A stretch of DNA of 64,000 nucleotides, from positions 186,001 to 250,000 of the forward strand of contig NZ_PDOD01000005.1 in assembly GCF_003226325.1 (NCBI RefSeq). The letters run 5' to 3'. The number at the start of each line of letters is the position of its first letter. The first letter of the stretch is position 1. Below are positions 54,288-63,116 of the stretch, piece by piece. Source of the DNA: Salipaludibacillus keqinensis. Its GTDB lineage: Bacteria; Bacillota; Bacilli; Bacillales; Salisediminibacteriaceae. Below the pieces are notes generated by a model. That model was not told the DNA's origin, searched no databases, and saw nothing but the letters and a program-made list of their open reading frames with translations. The position numbers and the translations under genes are program-made.

Positions 54288-55508
54288 ATGGCATCTCCCA
54301 TAACTGGCAGCTTTCAACTAATGAAGTCGCTGAACCGGTCGGTGGTCTTGAATACGATTCGAATTCACGGAGCCATTTCCCGATCGGAGATAGCGAAGAA
54401 AACAAAATTGACGCCCCCTACGGTGACGAATATTGTCAATGAACTGATTGATGCGGAGCTTGTATTAGAGAGTCGGTCTGGAAAGTCAAATGGTGGACGA
54501 AAGCCGATTATTTTAACGATTAATTCCAATAGTCGCTACATTGTAGGTGTGGATGTTGGAGTTAATAAGGTTCGACTTGCTGTAACGAATCTCAATGGGG
54601 AAGTCTCAAAGCGGAAAGTGGAACCCATGCCCGTTTCGAAGGCATTAAATGAAGAGGAATTTCTCCTTTTTTTGAAAAAAATCTTGCACTCTTTTCTTGA
54701 AGAGGTGAGCGAAGGCAGAGATAAGCTCATAGGGATTGGTATCGCTATGCACGGGATTGTCGATCATGAAAAAGGCATCGCGATTCATGGCCCTACATTG
54801 AAGCTGGAGAAGGTTCCGGTAAAGGACGTCATTGAAGAGGAATTTAATCTTCCTGTGCGAGTGGAAAATGACGCGAAAGCATTGGCATTGGGAGAAAAGT
54901 GGTTTGGAGCTGGAAAAGAAACAGATCATTTCGTTTGCTTAAATGTTGGAGAAGGGATAGGCGGCGGGATTGTTCTCAACAACCGTCTGTTTCACGGAAA
55001 TAATAGTTTGGCAGGAGAAGTGGGGCATACAATCATTGATTTAAATGGTCCCACATGTTCTTGCGGGAACAAAGGGTGCTTCCAAACGCTTGCCTCTGGA
55101 CAAGCTTTGAAGGAACGTGCGAGCAAGAAAATTGAAGAAGGTGTAGAAACCGAATTAACAAAAATAGGGAACCGTGAAATAGAGGGTCAAGTGATTTATG
55201 AGGCGGCTTTAAAAGGAGACGTTGTCGCAAAAGAAATTTTGCGAGAAACAGGTGAATACTTAGGGCTTGGTATCCTGAACGTAATTCATTTCTTGAATCC
55301 TAGTATGATCATCGTTGGCGGAGGGGTTTCAAAGGCAGGTTCGTTCTTAATGGGACCAATTACCGAAACGATTGAAACGAGAGCACTAAGCTTCGAGGCT
55401 CAAAAGACGAGAATTGTCCTTTCCGATTTAGGTGAAGAAGGTTCCCTAATCGGTGCCTGTACGCTTGTCTTATCAGAATTATTCACCCACGAACACGGCA
55501 ACACATAA
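54288..55508 (+). CDS. ROK-family repressor of the gal operon
   Basis: This 406-residue XylR/NagC-like protein has an N-terminal winged helix (SEIAKKTKLTPPTVTNIVNE, near 33-52) and a ROK sugar-kinase-like domain with GVDVGVNKVRLAV, NVGEGIGGGIVL and the zinc motif CSCGNKGCFQ. It lies 29 bases after galT and probably represses galKET, with a sugar as inducer. AGGAAAGAGGTG precedes the ATG. Confidence 0.88.
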   Translation: MASPITGSFQLMKSLNRSVVLNTIRIHGAISRSEIAKKTKLTPPTVTNIVNELIDAELVLESRSGKSNGGRKPIILTINSNSRYIVGVDVGVNKVRLAVTNLNGEVSKRKVEPMPVSKALNEEEFLLFLKKILHSFLEEVSEGRDKLIGIGIAMHGIVDHEKGIAIHGPTLKLEKVPVKDVIEEEFNLPVRVENDAKALALGEKWFGAGKETDHFVCLNVGEGIGGGIVLNNRLFHGNNSLAGEVGHTIIDLNGPTCSCGNKGCFQTLASGQALKERASKKIEEGVETELTKIGNREIEGQVIYEAALKGDVVAKEILRETGEYLGLGILNVIHFLNPSMIIVGGGVSKAGSFLMGPITETIETRALSFEAQKTRIVLSDLGEEGSLIGACTLVLSELFTHEHGNT

Positions 55509-55525
55509 AAGTGGCCAATTGAGAG

Positions 55526-55570
55526 ATCCCAAGTACGTGAGGTGCCCACTCTAGAATGTTGGGATTTTTT
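55526..55570 (+). terminator. Probable terminator of the gal operon
   Basis: ATCCCAA (55526-55532) pairs with TTGGGAT (55559-55565), followed by TTTTT; the 26-base loop is long. Confidence 0.55.
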
Positions 55571-55700
55571 GTTGCTGCCAGACCAATATACGAATTTTCT
55601 TGAATGAGTCATTTAATCCACCCTTTCTAAACCTATTTCATTCAGTTATGATATGGAGTAAGAAGAAAGTACATCATGAGAAACGAGAAAGGAGTGGAGG

Positions 55701-56465
55701 GTGTTGCCTCACATCCAAAAGCTTAAAGATAAGGTGCTTGAGAAAACTCAACTAGTTTTCATCATTACAGATCCGAATCTTCCTGATAATCCGGTCATTT
55801 ATGCAAACCAAGGGTTTACTAGTTTAACGGGATACTCGCAAGAAGAAGTCATTGGGCACAACTGTCGTTTTATGCAAGGGGAGAAAACAGACCCAGCAGC
55901 AGTCGACAAAATCAGGCAGGCTGTCGAGAAATTCGAGCCTGTATCAGTTGAAATCTTAAACTATAAAAAGAATGGGGATCCGTTCTGGAACTTGCTCCAT
56001 CTTGATCCGATTTATCTTGAAGAAGAAGATCAATACTACATTGTAGGGATTCAAAAAGATATTTCAGATTTTAAACAGGCGGAAGAGAAGATTTCTACAT
56101 ATAATCGTGAAATCGAACTTTTGTCAACGCCGTTAGTGCCGATTAAGAAAGGGGTATCTGTTCTTCCTTTAATAGGGAATGTCGATGAACATAGGGTAGA
56201 TAGTATCATTGAGCGCATTCTTCCTGAGTTAACGAAAGAAGATGTGGAAATATTAATTATGGATTTATCAGGTTTTTCTAACATGGATGAACAGGCAACA
56301 GTCGGTATTTTTCAATTGAATGATTTGTTAAAGCTTAAAGGTGTTCAGTTGATTATTACAGGAGTCACTCCGAAGATTGCCATGCGAACTCAAGGACTAG
56401 ACATCGATTTTTCTAATTTTACAACTTATGGTTCAGTAAAACAGGCGATCGAAGCTCTAGAGTAA
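55701..56465 (+). CDS. ytvA: LOV-STAS blue-light receptor (YtvA type)
   Basis: This 254-residue protein matches B. subtilis YtvA, which senses blue light through FMN and activates the SigB general stress pathway in the stressosome. The LOV domain (about 10-118) has GHNCRFMQG with the photoactive Cys55 and the GFxxLTGY start. A linker helix (about 120-140) leads to a STAS domain (about 145-254) with VEILIMDLSGFSNMDEQATV. Start is GTG, 6 bases after AAAGGAG. It stands alone. Confidence 0.92.
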   Translation: MLPHIQKLKDKVLEKTQLVFIITDPNLPDNPVIYANQGFTSLTGYSQEEVIGHNCRFMQGEKTDPAAVDKIRQAVEKFEPVSVEILNYKKNGDPFWNLLHLDPIYLEEEDQYYIVGIQKDISDFKQAEEKISTYNREIELLSTPLVPIKKGVSVLPLIGNVDEHRVDSIIERILPELTKEDVEILIMDLSGFSNMDEQATVGIFQLNDLLKLKGVQLIITGVTPKIAMRTQGLDIDFSNFTTYGSVKQAIEALE

Positions 56466-56478
56466 CTCATATGTTCAA

Positions 56479-56513
56479 AAAGGAAGCGTCCCAACAGCTG
56501 GGGCGCTTCCTTT
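56479..56513. terminator. Bidirectional terminator
   Basis: AAAGGAAGCGTCCCA pairs with TGGGGCGCTTCCTTT (one mismatch) between ytvA and the convergent membrane gene. Confidence 0.85.
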
Positions 56514-56525
56514 CTGTGAACCATT

Positions 56526-56909
56526 TCAATCGTCAGGCTGCTTTATAGCTAGAACAAAAAACAGAACGTAGCTCATAGCTAATATCGATCCACTAACAAT
56601 GTAAAATATTAGGGAGAATACATCTGGTAAAGGAATCGTATCTAACATGAAAATGTACATCCCGAAATTTAATCCAATGGCTCCGACGAGTGCTGTCAAC
56701 ACGTGGAGTTTCGTCAGTAGGCCGTCAGTAGGCCGATAAACTTTGTAGAATATACTCCAAGAGAAGAGGGATAACCACCCCACTACAAGGACATGTGCAT
56801 GAACGGGACGTAGCGCATAAGATCCGGCGCCTGCCATATGAGCTCCCATCATCACACCGATGACACCGAACGCGGCAGAGGCAATTAATAACTTTTTACT
56901 ATGTGACAT
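56526..56909 (-). CDS. Small haem-copper-oxidase-subunit-I-like membrane protein
   Basis: This 127-residue protein has four membrane helices and the stretch ALRPVHAHVLVVGWLSLFSW, which resembles short proteins related to cytochrome oxidase subunit I or NnrS; the two His could bind haem or metal. It is far too short to be an oxidase. Function unknown. It is a single gene. Confidence 0.65.
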   Translation of the reverse strand: MSHSKKLLIASAAFGVIGVMMGAHMAGAGSYALRPVHAHVLVVGWLSLFSWSIFYKVYRPTDGLLTKLHVLTALVGAIGLNFGMYIFMLDTIPLPDVFSLIFYIVSGSILAMSYVLFFVLAIKQPDD

Positions 56910-57103
56910 GAATTCAATCGCTCCTTCAAATCATTCGCTTAGTTCTTTTAGTAGTTTACCATTTTCACCACAACAATTTCGACTATATTCGCTCATATTT
57001 TCAAGGTGGAGAAATCATCATTCATCTAGTCAGTTCATCGAAAAGATGGTAAGATTAAATTTTGCTAAAGCAAAAAAGTTTTAGAGTAGAGAAGGTGCAA
57101 GTG

Positions 57104-57727
57104 ATGAAAAATAGATTGATTATTGGCTTGTTTTATTTAATTGGTCTCGTTCTCCTGTCATTTGGAATTAGTATGATTATTTTAGCGGGACTGGGAGCAG
57201 GACCTTGGGATGCGCTATTTGTCGCTCTTTCAGTTAATATCGGACTTACAGTGGGGAGTTGGACGTTTATCGTCGGCTTTTTGCTCATTATAGTAAACGG
57301 TCTTCTGTTAAAAACAAAACCGGATTTCGCAGCTTTAATTACGATGTTTCTCATTGGCAGTATGGTTGATTTTTGGTTACTAGTTGCATTTCCGGAATTA
57401 GCTATAGCTTCAGTGATGATTCGTTTAGCGATGCTCATCACAGGGGTATTAAGTGCTGCGGCAGGAATTTCATGTTACTTACAATCTAATTTCGCTCGAA
57501 ATCCTATTGACCATTCCATGATGGTGTTTCATAAGTTAACAGGGAAAAGTCTTTCGTTTTCTAAGACATTCTTGGAAGTGACGATCCTAATCGTTGCCTT
57601 TTTCATTGGAGGACCAATTGGGTTAGGGACGGTGCTCGTTGCATTTGGAATCGGGCCGTTGATCCAAATGTTCTACAAGCCGGTTACAATGTTTAGAAAA
57701 AGCCTTTGTCATGAAACAGCTAGTTAA
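57104..57727 (+). CDS. YczE/YitT-type integral membrane protein
   Basis: This 207-residue protein has five or six helices and begins LIIGLFYLIGLVLLSFGISM, with GLGAGPWDALFVALS and NFARNPIDHSMMVFHKLTG, which are typical of the YczE/YyaS group of unknown function (YczE affects surfactin production in B. subtilis). A frame starts earlier at 57062; GAAGGTG lies 6 bases before the ATG at 57104. Confidence 0.78.
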   Translation: MKNRLIIGLFYLIGLVLLSFGISMIILAGLGAGPWDALFVALSVNIGLTVGSWTFIVGFLLIIVNGLLLKTKPDFAALITMFLIGSMVDFWLLVAFPELAIASVMIRLAMLITGVLSAAAGISCYLQSNFARNPIDHSMMVFHKLTGKSLSFSKTFLEVTILIVAFFIGGPIGLGTVLVAFGIGPLIQMFYKPVTMFRKSLCHETAS

Positions 57728-57739
57728 ATCATACCATTG

Positions 57740-57775
57740 AAAAAGCAGGCGTCCCTATGGGAGCCTGCTTTTTGT
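57740..57775 (+). terminator. Terminator of the YczE-like gene
   Basis: AAAAAGCAGGC pairs with GCCTGCTTTTT over 11 bp, with extra CCC/GGG pairing in the loop. Confidence 0.85.
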
Positions 57776-57856
57776 TAATTATATAAGTTAACGACACTTA
57801 TACATGTGTGATCGTTATGATTTCTTATCGATTATAAATTGCCGCGGTAAATACCT

Positions 57857-57926
57857 GCAATAGACTTAATATTGCTTAGATAATGAAAGCCCTACCTCTC
57901 TTTCATCCTTGCGGCTCCGAGACCGC
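57857..57926. ncRNA. Series of three hairpins upstream of katA
   Basis: GCAATA/TATTGC (57857-57862 with 57870-57875), TGAAAG/CTTTCA (57884-57889 with 57900-57905) and GCGG/CCGC (57911-57914 with 57923-57926) follow each other closely. The block is much more GC-rich than the surrounding gap. I do not recognise a known RNA family; a structured RNA on either strand is a guess. Confidence 0.3.
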
Positions 57927-58109
57927 GCCAGTTTAAATAAGGCATACTCGAAGTTTTAACAGGATTCCAGATCTTTATAAAAAGTTGTAAATGTAAGTTT
58001 CGGTGTTCTCTATTACTTACATGTTTAATCGATCAAAAACGATCGTGCTGAAATGGAGCACGTGAACTACTATAACTCAATTACTTGATTAAGTCAAATG
58101 TTGTTTGTA

Positions 58110-58129
58110 TTAGTAAACGTGTTTACTAA
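58110..58129. promoter_or_regulatory. Perfect 20-bp palindrome upstream of katA
   Basis: TTAGTAAAC-GT-GTTTACTAA has perfect 9-bp arms and an ACGT-like centre. It looks like a homodimer operator (TetR-like). It is 276 bases before katA and about 180 before its best promoter. Confidence 0.65.
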
Positions 58130-58205
58130 TTACATTAGAGGGAAATTATATTTATATACCGACTTTTCTTATATTTAACAAACTTTGCACAGTGATAATA
58201 TGAGT

Positions 58206-58225
58206 TTATAAATGATAATGATGAC
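58206..58225. promoter_or_regulatory. Possible PerR/Fur-like site upstream of katA
   Basis: TTATAAATGATAATGATG matches a PerR box (TTATAATnATTATAA) only partly. Catalase genes of Bacilli are commonly PerR-controlled, so it is worth noting, but the match is weak. Confidence 0.25.
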
Positions 58226-58306
58226 GTTCGTAATGACGGGATATAACCTTTAAAACCTATTGTAATAGAGTTTGTTCATTTCACGTTAATTAAAAATGTT
58301 TCTTAT

Positions 58307-58336
58307 TTGTAATTATTTAAAATAAAAAGGTATAAT
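58307..58336 (+). promoter_or_regulatory. Promoter of katA
   Basis: TTGTAA (58307-58312) and TATAAT (58331-58336) are 18 bases apart, 68 bases before the katA ATG. Confidence 0.7.
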
Positions 58337-58404
58337 AGGACATGAGCTGAGACTCAGGTCCTTCGTTAATCGATTGACTAAGATACAAGGAGGAATGTAA
58401 CGGC

Positions 58405-59871
58405 ATGAGTAAAAAATTATCAACGAATCAAGGTGTACCTATTCATGACAATCAAAATTCCAGAACAGCAGGTGAGAATGGTCCAACATTACTTGAAGAC
58501 TATCAACTAATCGAAAAATTAGCTCACTTTGACCGTGAACGTGTACCTGAAAGGGTTGTTCACGCAAGAGGTTTCGGAGCTCACGGAACATTTAAAGTAG
58601 CAAATAGTATGAAACGATATACGAAAGCGAAATTCTTGCAAGAAGAAGGGCAAGAAACGCCTATATTCACACGTTTCTCAACAGTTATTCATGGTCTTCA
58701 CTCTCCAGAAACACTTCGAGATCCACGAGGATTTTCTGTTAAATTCTATACTGAAGAAGGAAATTATGACTTTGTAGGAAACAACTTGCCAGTGTTTTTC
58801 ATTCGCGACGCAATGAAATTCCCTGATGTCATTCATTCATTAAAACCAGATCCAAAAACAAATATGCAGAATCCGGACCGTTACTGGGACTTCATGTCTC
58901 TTACGCCGGAATCCACAAATATGATGCTCCATCTATTCTCTGATGAAGGGATCCCTAAAGGATACCGTTTCATGCGAGGATCCAGTGTACACGCTTTTAA
59001 GTGGGTTAATGCACATGGAAACTATGTATATGTGAAACTACGATGGGTACCTAAGGAAGGGATTCAAAATCTTTCTGAAGAGGAAGCAGGGAAAATTCAA
59101 GGAGAAGACTTTAACCATGCGACGGCGGACATTTATGAAGCGATTGACAGCGGAAACTTCCCAGAATGGGACCTCTACGTGCAATTCCTTCAACCGGAAG
59201 ATCTAGATGAATATGACTTTAACCCGCTTGACGCAACGAAAGATTGGTTAGAAGAAGATTTTCCTTACCACCATGTAGGAACAATGACTTTAAACAGAAA
59301 TGTCGATAACGTATTTGCTGAAACGGAATCTGTCGGCTTCAATCCTGGAGTCCTCGTACCTGGTATTGAACCGTCTGAAGATAAGATGTTGCAAGGACGC
59401 TTATTCTCCTACTCTGACACGCAGAGATATCGTGTCGGTGCTAATTATTTACAACTGCCAATCAATTGCCCCTTTGCACAGGTAAACAACAATCAAAGGG
59501 ATGGGTTCATGCCGATTAACCAGCAAAATGATCGAATAAACTACGAGCCAAATCGTTATGAACATACACCTAAAGAAGATGATTCGCAAAGCGATCATCA
59601 AGCTCCAGTCCAAGGTGTTGCTGGACGTCAGCCAATTGAGAAAAAGAACGATTTCGGTCAAGCAGGTCGAGTATGGCGCAACTACTCTCCTGAGGAGCAA
59701 GCTGCCGTGATTAAGAATATCACTTCTGATTTACAAGAGGTCAAAGAAGAAACGGTTATGAGAGTCGTTTGCAACTTCTACCGAGCCGACGAAGAACTAG
59801 GTAAAAAATTAGCAGATGAGCTAAAGGTGGATATCCAATCTTATCTTGAAGCAGCTCATAGCCATAAATAA
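58405..59871 (+). CDS. katA: Monofunctional haem catalase
   Basis: This 488-residue enzyme splits hydrogen peroxide and has the length of small-subunit clade 3 catalases such as B. subtilis KatA. The catalytic His53 lies in VPERVVHARGFGAHG, the active-site region continues TRFSTVIHG, and the proximal haem ligand is Tyr336 in LFSYSDTQRYRVGANY. AAGGAGG precedes the ATG. It is a single gene with a terminator and a long upstream region. Confidence 0.96.
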   Translation: MSKKLSTNQGVPIHDNQNSRTAGENGPTLLEDYQLIEKLAHFDRERVPERVVHARGFGAHGTFKVANSMKRYTKAKFLQEEGQETPIFTRFSTVIHGLHSPETLRDPRGFSVKFYTEEGNYDFVGNNLPVFFIRDAMKFPDVIHSLKPDPKTNMQNPDRYWDFMSLTPESTNMMLHLFSDEGIPKGYRFMRGSSVHAFKWVNAHGNYVYVKLRWVPKEGIQNLSEEEAGKIQGEDFNHATADIYEAIDSGNFPEWDLYVQFLQPEDLDEYDFNPLDATKDWLEEDFPYHHVGTMTLNRNVDNVFAETESVGFNPGVLVPGIEPSEDKMLQGRLFSYSDTQRYRVGANYLQLPINCPFAQVNNNQRDGFMPINQQNDRINYEPNRYEHTPKEDDSQSDHQAPVQGVAGRQPIEKKNDFGQAGRVWRNYSPEEQAAVIKNITSDLQEVKEETVMRVVCNFYRADEELGKKLADELKVDIQSYLEAAHSHK

Positions 59872-59884
59872 AGGTGAATAATCT

Positions 59885-59925
59885 AAAGAAGCTGGGATCA
59901 AGTGATCCCAGCTTCTTTTCTTTTG
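59885..59925 (+). terminator. Terminator of katA
   Basis: AAAGAAGCTGGGATCA pairs perfectly with TGATCCCAGCTTCTTT over 16 bp, followed by TCTTTT. Confidence 0.92.
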
Positions 59926-59927
59926 GG

Positions 59928-59950
59928 TAACCAGGGGGACGGTTCTTGCG
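59928..59950. repeat. REP-like element, second copy
   Basis: These 23 bases, with the core CCAGGGGGACGGTTCTTGCG, are the exact reverse complement of 761-783. It lies directly after the katA terminator. Confidence 0.7.
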
Positions 59951-60023
59951 TTTCCAAATCAGAAAAAAACACCAACAAAAAGGTCACAATCAATTATTTA
60001 TCTTATAAATTTACTCGGAATTA

Positions 60024-60053
60024 ATGACATGGACAAGGTTTATCCCTTATAAT
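60024..60053 (+). promoter_or_regulatory. Probable promoter of the small exported protein
   Basis: ATGACA and TATAAT are 18 bases apart, 33 bases before the GTG at 60087. Confidence 0.5.
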
Positions 60054-60086
60054 AATGAAAAGAACCTTATAAATGAGGTGTGAAGG

Positions 60087-60425
60087 GTGAAAAAAAAGTT
60101 AGTAGTGGGTATAGTTACTATATTCTTTTTTACCGTAGTGGCGGGGATCTATGTTTACGGTATTGAAGATGAATTAGAGAAACATGCAAAAAAAGAGGCA
60201 ATTACGTTGATTTCAGACCTTCATGAGCTAGATGAAGACTTGATTCGGGTTGATTCAACAAGTCTTGAAAAAGAATACGGAAGCTATGCCATTTCACTAA
60301 TTGATCAGCATTTGGATGACGAATATCAAGTTGCAGTCATTTTAAATGAAGAACAAACAGATATAGATTTCACTATTGACGTTACAGGAACATTCGATAA
60401 ATACGGATTGGCCTATTGTCATTAA
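60087..60425 (+). CDS. Small exported or membrane-anchored protein, unknown
   Basis: I do not recognise this 112-residue protein. Residues 1-25 (KKKLVVGIVTIFFFTVVAGIY) form a signal or anchor; the rest is acidic with alternating helix and strand tendency and ends with a Cys-His. It starts at GTG, with GAGGTG 6 bases upstream, and has its own promoter and terminator, so it is probably a real single gene. Confidence 0.7.
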   Translation: MKKKLVVGIVTIFFFTVVAGIYVYGIEDELEKHAKKEAITLISDLHELDEDLIRVDSTSLEKEYGSYAISLIDQHLDDEYQVAVILNEEQTDIDFTIDVTGTFDKYGLAYCH

Positions 60426-60446
60426 CCGAATAAGTAGCAAATAGAT

Positions 60447-60470
60447 CTTACCTTAGTGGTAAGGTTTTTT
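60447..60470 (+). terminator. Terminator of the small exported protein gene
   Basis: CTTACC pairs with GGTAAG around TTAGT, followed by seven T. Confidence 0.75.
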
Positions 60471-60571
60471 TGTTTGGTAAGCATTCGCTCGCAGGGGGCA
60501 ATTCTACATATGACATATTTCGTGAAACGTAATGTTAGGAGGCTAATTAAAATAATGGTTTATTCAATCAT

Positions 60572-60605
60572 TAATATTGATTTTACTTAGTAATATTGAT
60601 ATATT
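60572..60605 (+). promoter_or_regulatory. Promoter of marR-MATE with direct repeats
   Basis: TTGATT (60577-60582) and TATATT (60600-60605) are 17 bases apart. TAATATTGAT occurs at 60572-60581 and 60591-60600 and overlaps both boxes, fitting autoregulation. Confidence 0.5.
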
Positions 60606-60636
60606 ATAAACATTAAATACTTAGGGGGCTAACTAA

Positions 60637-61113
60637 TTGGACAGAGATATAGAGAAATTTACTGCTTATCAAATGAGTGTAGTCACTCATCTCGTAAACA
60701 ATAGGCACAACTTGGAATTGTCCAATTATGGCATAACTAGAGCACAAGGAAGAGTCATCTATATGTTGGAACGTCACGGTGATTTAATGCAGTCGGAGCT
60801 ACAAAAAAAACTATACGTTCAAGCCTCTACAATGAATGGGATAATTGAATCGCTATTAAAAAACGCGCTGATCAAGAGACGCGCGAGCAGAAAAGACCGA
60901 CGTACGAAAGTGATTAGTTTGACTCAAGCAGGTGTAGATTTAGGTCATAAATTGTGGTCTGAGCTTCATAAATTGGATGATGACTTAATGGCAAACTTCA
61001 CTGAAGAAGAAAAAGGTCTGATGATTAGTTGGCTCAAGCGGATGCAAAGTAATTTGCAGCAAAAAGAAGAGATGGAGCCAGGGTCGACTGATGAAAAGAA
61101 AGAAGGCCGTTAA
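60637..61113 (+). CDS. MarR family regulator (MepR-like)
   Basis: This 158-residue winged-helix protein has the recognition region LMQSELQKKLYVQASTMNGI and the wing RRASRKDRRTKVISLTQAG. Its gene ends 2 bases before a MATE pump, like mepR-mepA, so it probably represses the pump and is relieved by cationic drugs. Start is TTG after TTAGGGGG. Confidence 0.88.
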   Translation: MDRDIEKFTAYQMSVVTHLVNNRHNLELSNYGITRAQGRVIYMLERHGDLMQSELQKKLYVQASTMNGIIESLLKNALIKRRASRKDRRTKVISLTQAGVDLGHKLWSELHKLDDDLMANFTEEEKGLMISWLKRMQSNLQQKEEMEPGSTDEKKEGR

Positions 61114-61115
61114 CC

Positions 61116-62519
61116 ATGAACCAAAAAGAACAAAGTACTCAGTTAGGATCAGAATCGATTCCAAAACTGCTTAAGAAACTGTCCATTCCAGCTATCATTG
61201 GTATGATCGTTATGGCTTTATACAATGTCGTGGACACCATCTTCATTTCCTATTTTGTCGGGATTGATGGCGTAGCAGGTGTAACCTTTGCCTTCCCGAT
61301 TATGATTATTATGATGGCTCTTGCAGCTGCGTTAGGAATTGGTGGGTCATCGATTATATCAAGAAGATTGGGTGAAAAACGAGAAAAGGAAGCGAATCGT
61401 GTTTTTAGCAATATCATTTCACTCATCGTCGTGTTTAGTTTCATCGGCGTCATCGCTTCGTTTACTGTGTTAGAACCGTTGCTCCGGTTATTTGGGGCGA
61501 CACCGGATATTTTGCCTTATGCTTTAGACTATATCTTTCCGATCACGTTAGCGACGATCTTTTTCACTTTTTCCTTTACAACGAACGCGATTATTCGTTC
61601 AGAAGGAAATGCCCGTTTTGCGATGATGACGATGATCATCCCGTCTGTATTAAATATCCTATTGGATCCTGTCTTCATCGTTTTACTAGATATGGGTGTG
61701 CAAGGTGCGGCTGTTGCGACGGTGATCTCGCAAGCTAGTATTTCATTAATCATCCTGCACTACTATTTAGCGGGAAAGAGTTCACTTAAAATAAGAATCT
61801 CGGAAATGATGCCTCAGTTTGCCATTGTAAAAGAAGTAGTTATTATTGGGCTACCGGCTTTTGTTCGTCAGGTATCGGGAAGTATCATGATGGTGGCGAT
61901 AAATGCAATGCTGATTAGCTACGGAGGAGAATTTTACGTTGGGGTATTTGGGGTGGTGCAGAGGATAGCCATGTTCGCCCTCATGCCAATGATGGGGATT
62001 CTTCAAGGAATGCAACCAATTATAGGTTACAATTATGGAGCGCAACAATTCGATCGTATGCGTGAAACGATCATTCTTGGACTTAAGGTGGTAACTGCTT
62101 TTTCAATTCTAGTATTTGTGGTAATCATGGCTTTCCCAGGAGTGTTTATGAGGGTGTTCACACCAGACCCTGATGTCATTGCCGCAGGGTCAGATGGAAT
62201 GCGAATCATGTTCGCGATGGCATTCTTGATTGGGGTGCAAGTGGTAAGTGGCGGACTTTATCAAGCTTTAGGTAAAGCGAAACCTGCTTTGATCTTGTCT
62301 ATGTCCCGGCAAGTATTATTTCTCATTCCATTAGTGTTGATATTACCGCAATTTTTTGGTGTGTGGGGCGTTTGGATCGCTTTTCCTGTAGCGGATATTC
62401 TATCATTTAGCTTATCGGTGTTTTTCATGTACAAGGATCGGAAATTATTTTTTACAGGTAAAGATTCATCAGGAGGATCTGGTGGATTAAGAATAGAAGA
62501 GCAACCGGCATCTTCTTAA
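61116..62519 (+). CDS. MATE family multidrug efflux transporter (MepA-like)
   Basis: This 467-residue pump has about twelve membrane helices and the family start SIPKLLKKLSIPAIIGMIVM, followed by ALYNVVDTIFISYFVGIDGV, with the second half beginning near GLPAFVRQVSGSIMMVAINA and QPIIGYNYGAQQFDRMRETI. It exports drugs or toxic cations by Na+ or H+ exchange. Translation is probably coupled to the marR gene. Confidence 0.92.
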   Translation: MNQKEQSTQLGSESIPKLLKKLSIPAIIGMIVMALYNVVDTIFISYFVGIDGVAGVTFAFPIMIIMMALAAALGIGGSSIISRRLGEKREKEANRVFSNIISLIVVFSFIGVIASFTVLEPLLRLFGATPDILPYALDYIFPITLATIFFTFSFTTNAIIRSEGNARFAMMTMIIPSVLNILLDPVFIVLLDMGVQGAAVATVISQASISLIILHYYLAGKSSLKIRISEMMPQFAIVKEVVIIGLPAFVRQVSGSIMMVAINAMLISYGGEFYVGVFGVVQRIAMFALMPMMGILQGMQPIIGYNYGAQQFDRMRETIILGLKVVTAFSILVFVVIMAFPGVFMRVFTPDPDVIAAGSDGMRIMFAMAFLIGVQVVSGGLYQALGKAKPALILSMSRQVLFLIPLVLILPQFFGVWGVWIAFPVADILSFSLSVFFMYKDRKLFFTGKDSSGGSGGLRIEEQPASS

Positions 62520-62636
62520 TTAGTGGTCTAATTAACTGCTTCGATGCTGAAATTCGTGTGACAAAGTGTGAAATAAACACGAAAATTGAGCAAGTAGGGA
62601 AATTCAGACTAGTAGATGTACTAATCAACATAAAGA

Positions 62637-62669
62637 AAAGCCAGCTCGGTTAACTTGCCGAGCTGGCTT
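62637..62669. terminator. Bidirectional terminator
   Basis: AAGCCAGCTCGG pairs with CCGAGCTGGCTT around a short loop, 118 bases after the MATE gene and 5 bases after the uspA stop on the other strand. Confidence 0.85.
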
Positions 62670-62673
62670 AAGG

Positions 62674-63099
62674 TTATTTAACCATGAGTACAGGCATTTT
62701 TACATGCTTCATGACCTTGTGGCTGACGCTTCCTAGTACCATGGTTTGCACAGTACCTAGTCCACGGCTCCCAATTACTAAAGCATCAAAGTCATTCTTG
62801 TTCGCATGGTCTATAATTGATTCGGCGGCACTATTACTTCCGTGTAAAACAGTTGTTTCATACTTTATTCCAGCTTGAGCAATCATCTCTTCAAACGGAG
62901 TAAGCATAAGCTTTCTTTTTCTTGAAGCTGAATCAGAATCACCGTATTGCAGAACATCAGACTTTGACTTATTGCCTGCTACAACATAAAGGATTTCAAT
63001 TGTTCCATTACCTTCTAAGGTTGCTAAATCAATGGCCTTTTGTGCTGCTCGTTTTGAATGATCAGATCCGTCTATCGCTAATAATAAATGTTTAAACAT
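62674..63099 (-). CDS. Universal stress protein, UspA family
   Basis: This 141-residue protein has the Usp start HLLLAIDGSDHSKRAAQKAI and the ATP-binding loop GSRGLGTVQTMVLGSVSHKV. It follows the SulP gene by 17 bases and is probably cotranscribed; such pairs suggest nucleotide-dependent control of the transporter, which is inference. Confidence 0.9.
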   Translation of the reverse strand: MFKHLLLAIDGSDHSKRAAQKAIDLATLEGNGTIEILYVVAGNKSKSDVLQYGDSDSASRKRKLMLTPFEEMIAQAGIKYETTVLHGSNSAAESIIDHANKNDFDALVIGSRGLGTVQTMVLGSVSHKVMKHVKMPVLMVK

Positions 63100-63116
63100 A
63101 TCTTTCCCCCAAACGA

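Noticed and set aside
57842-57856. GCCGCGGTAAATAC resembling the 16S rRNA 530 loop
   Set aside because: The true motif is GCCGCGGTAATAC, no flanking rRNA sequence is present, and the match is short.
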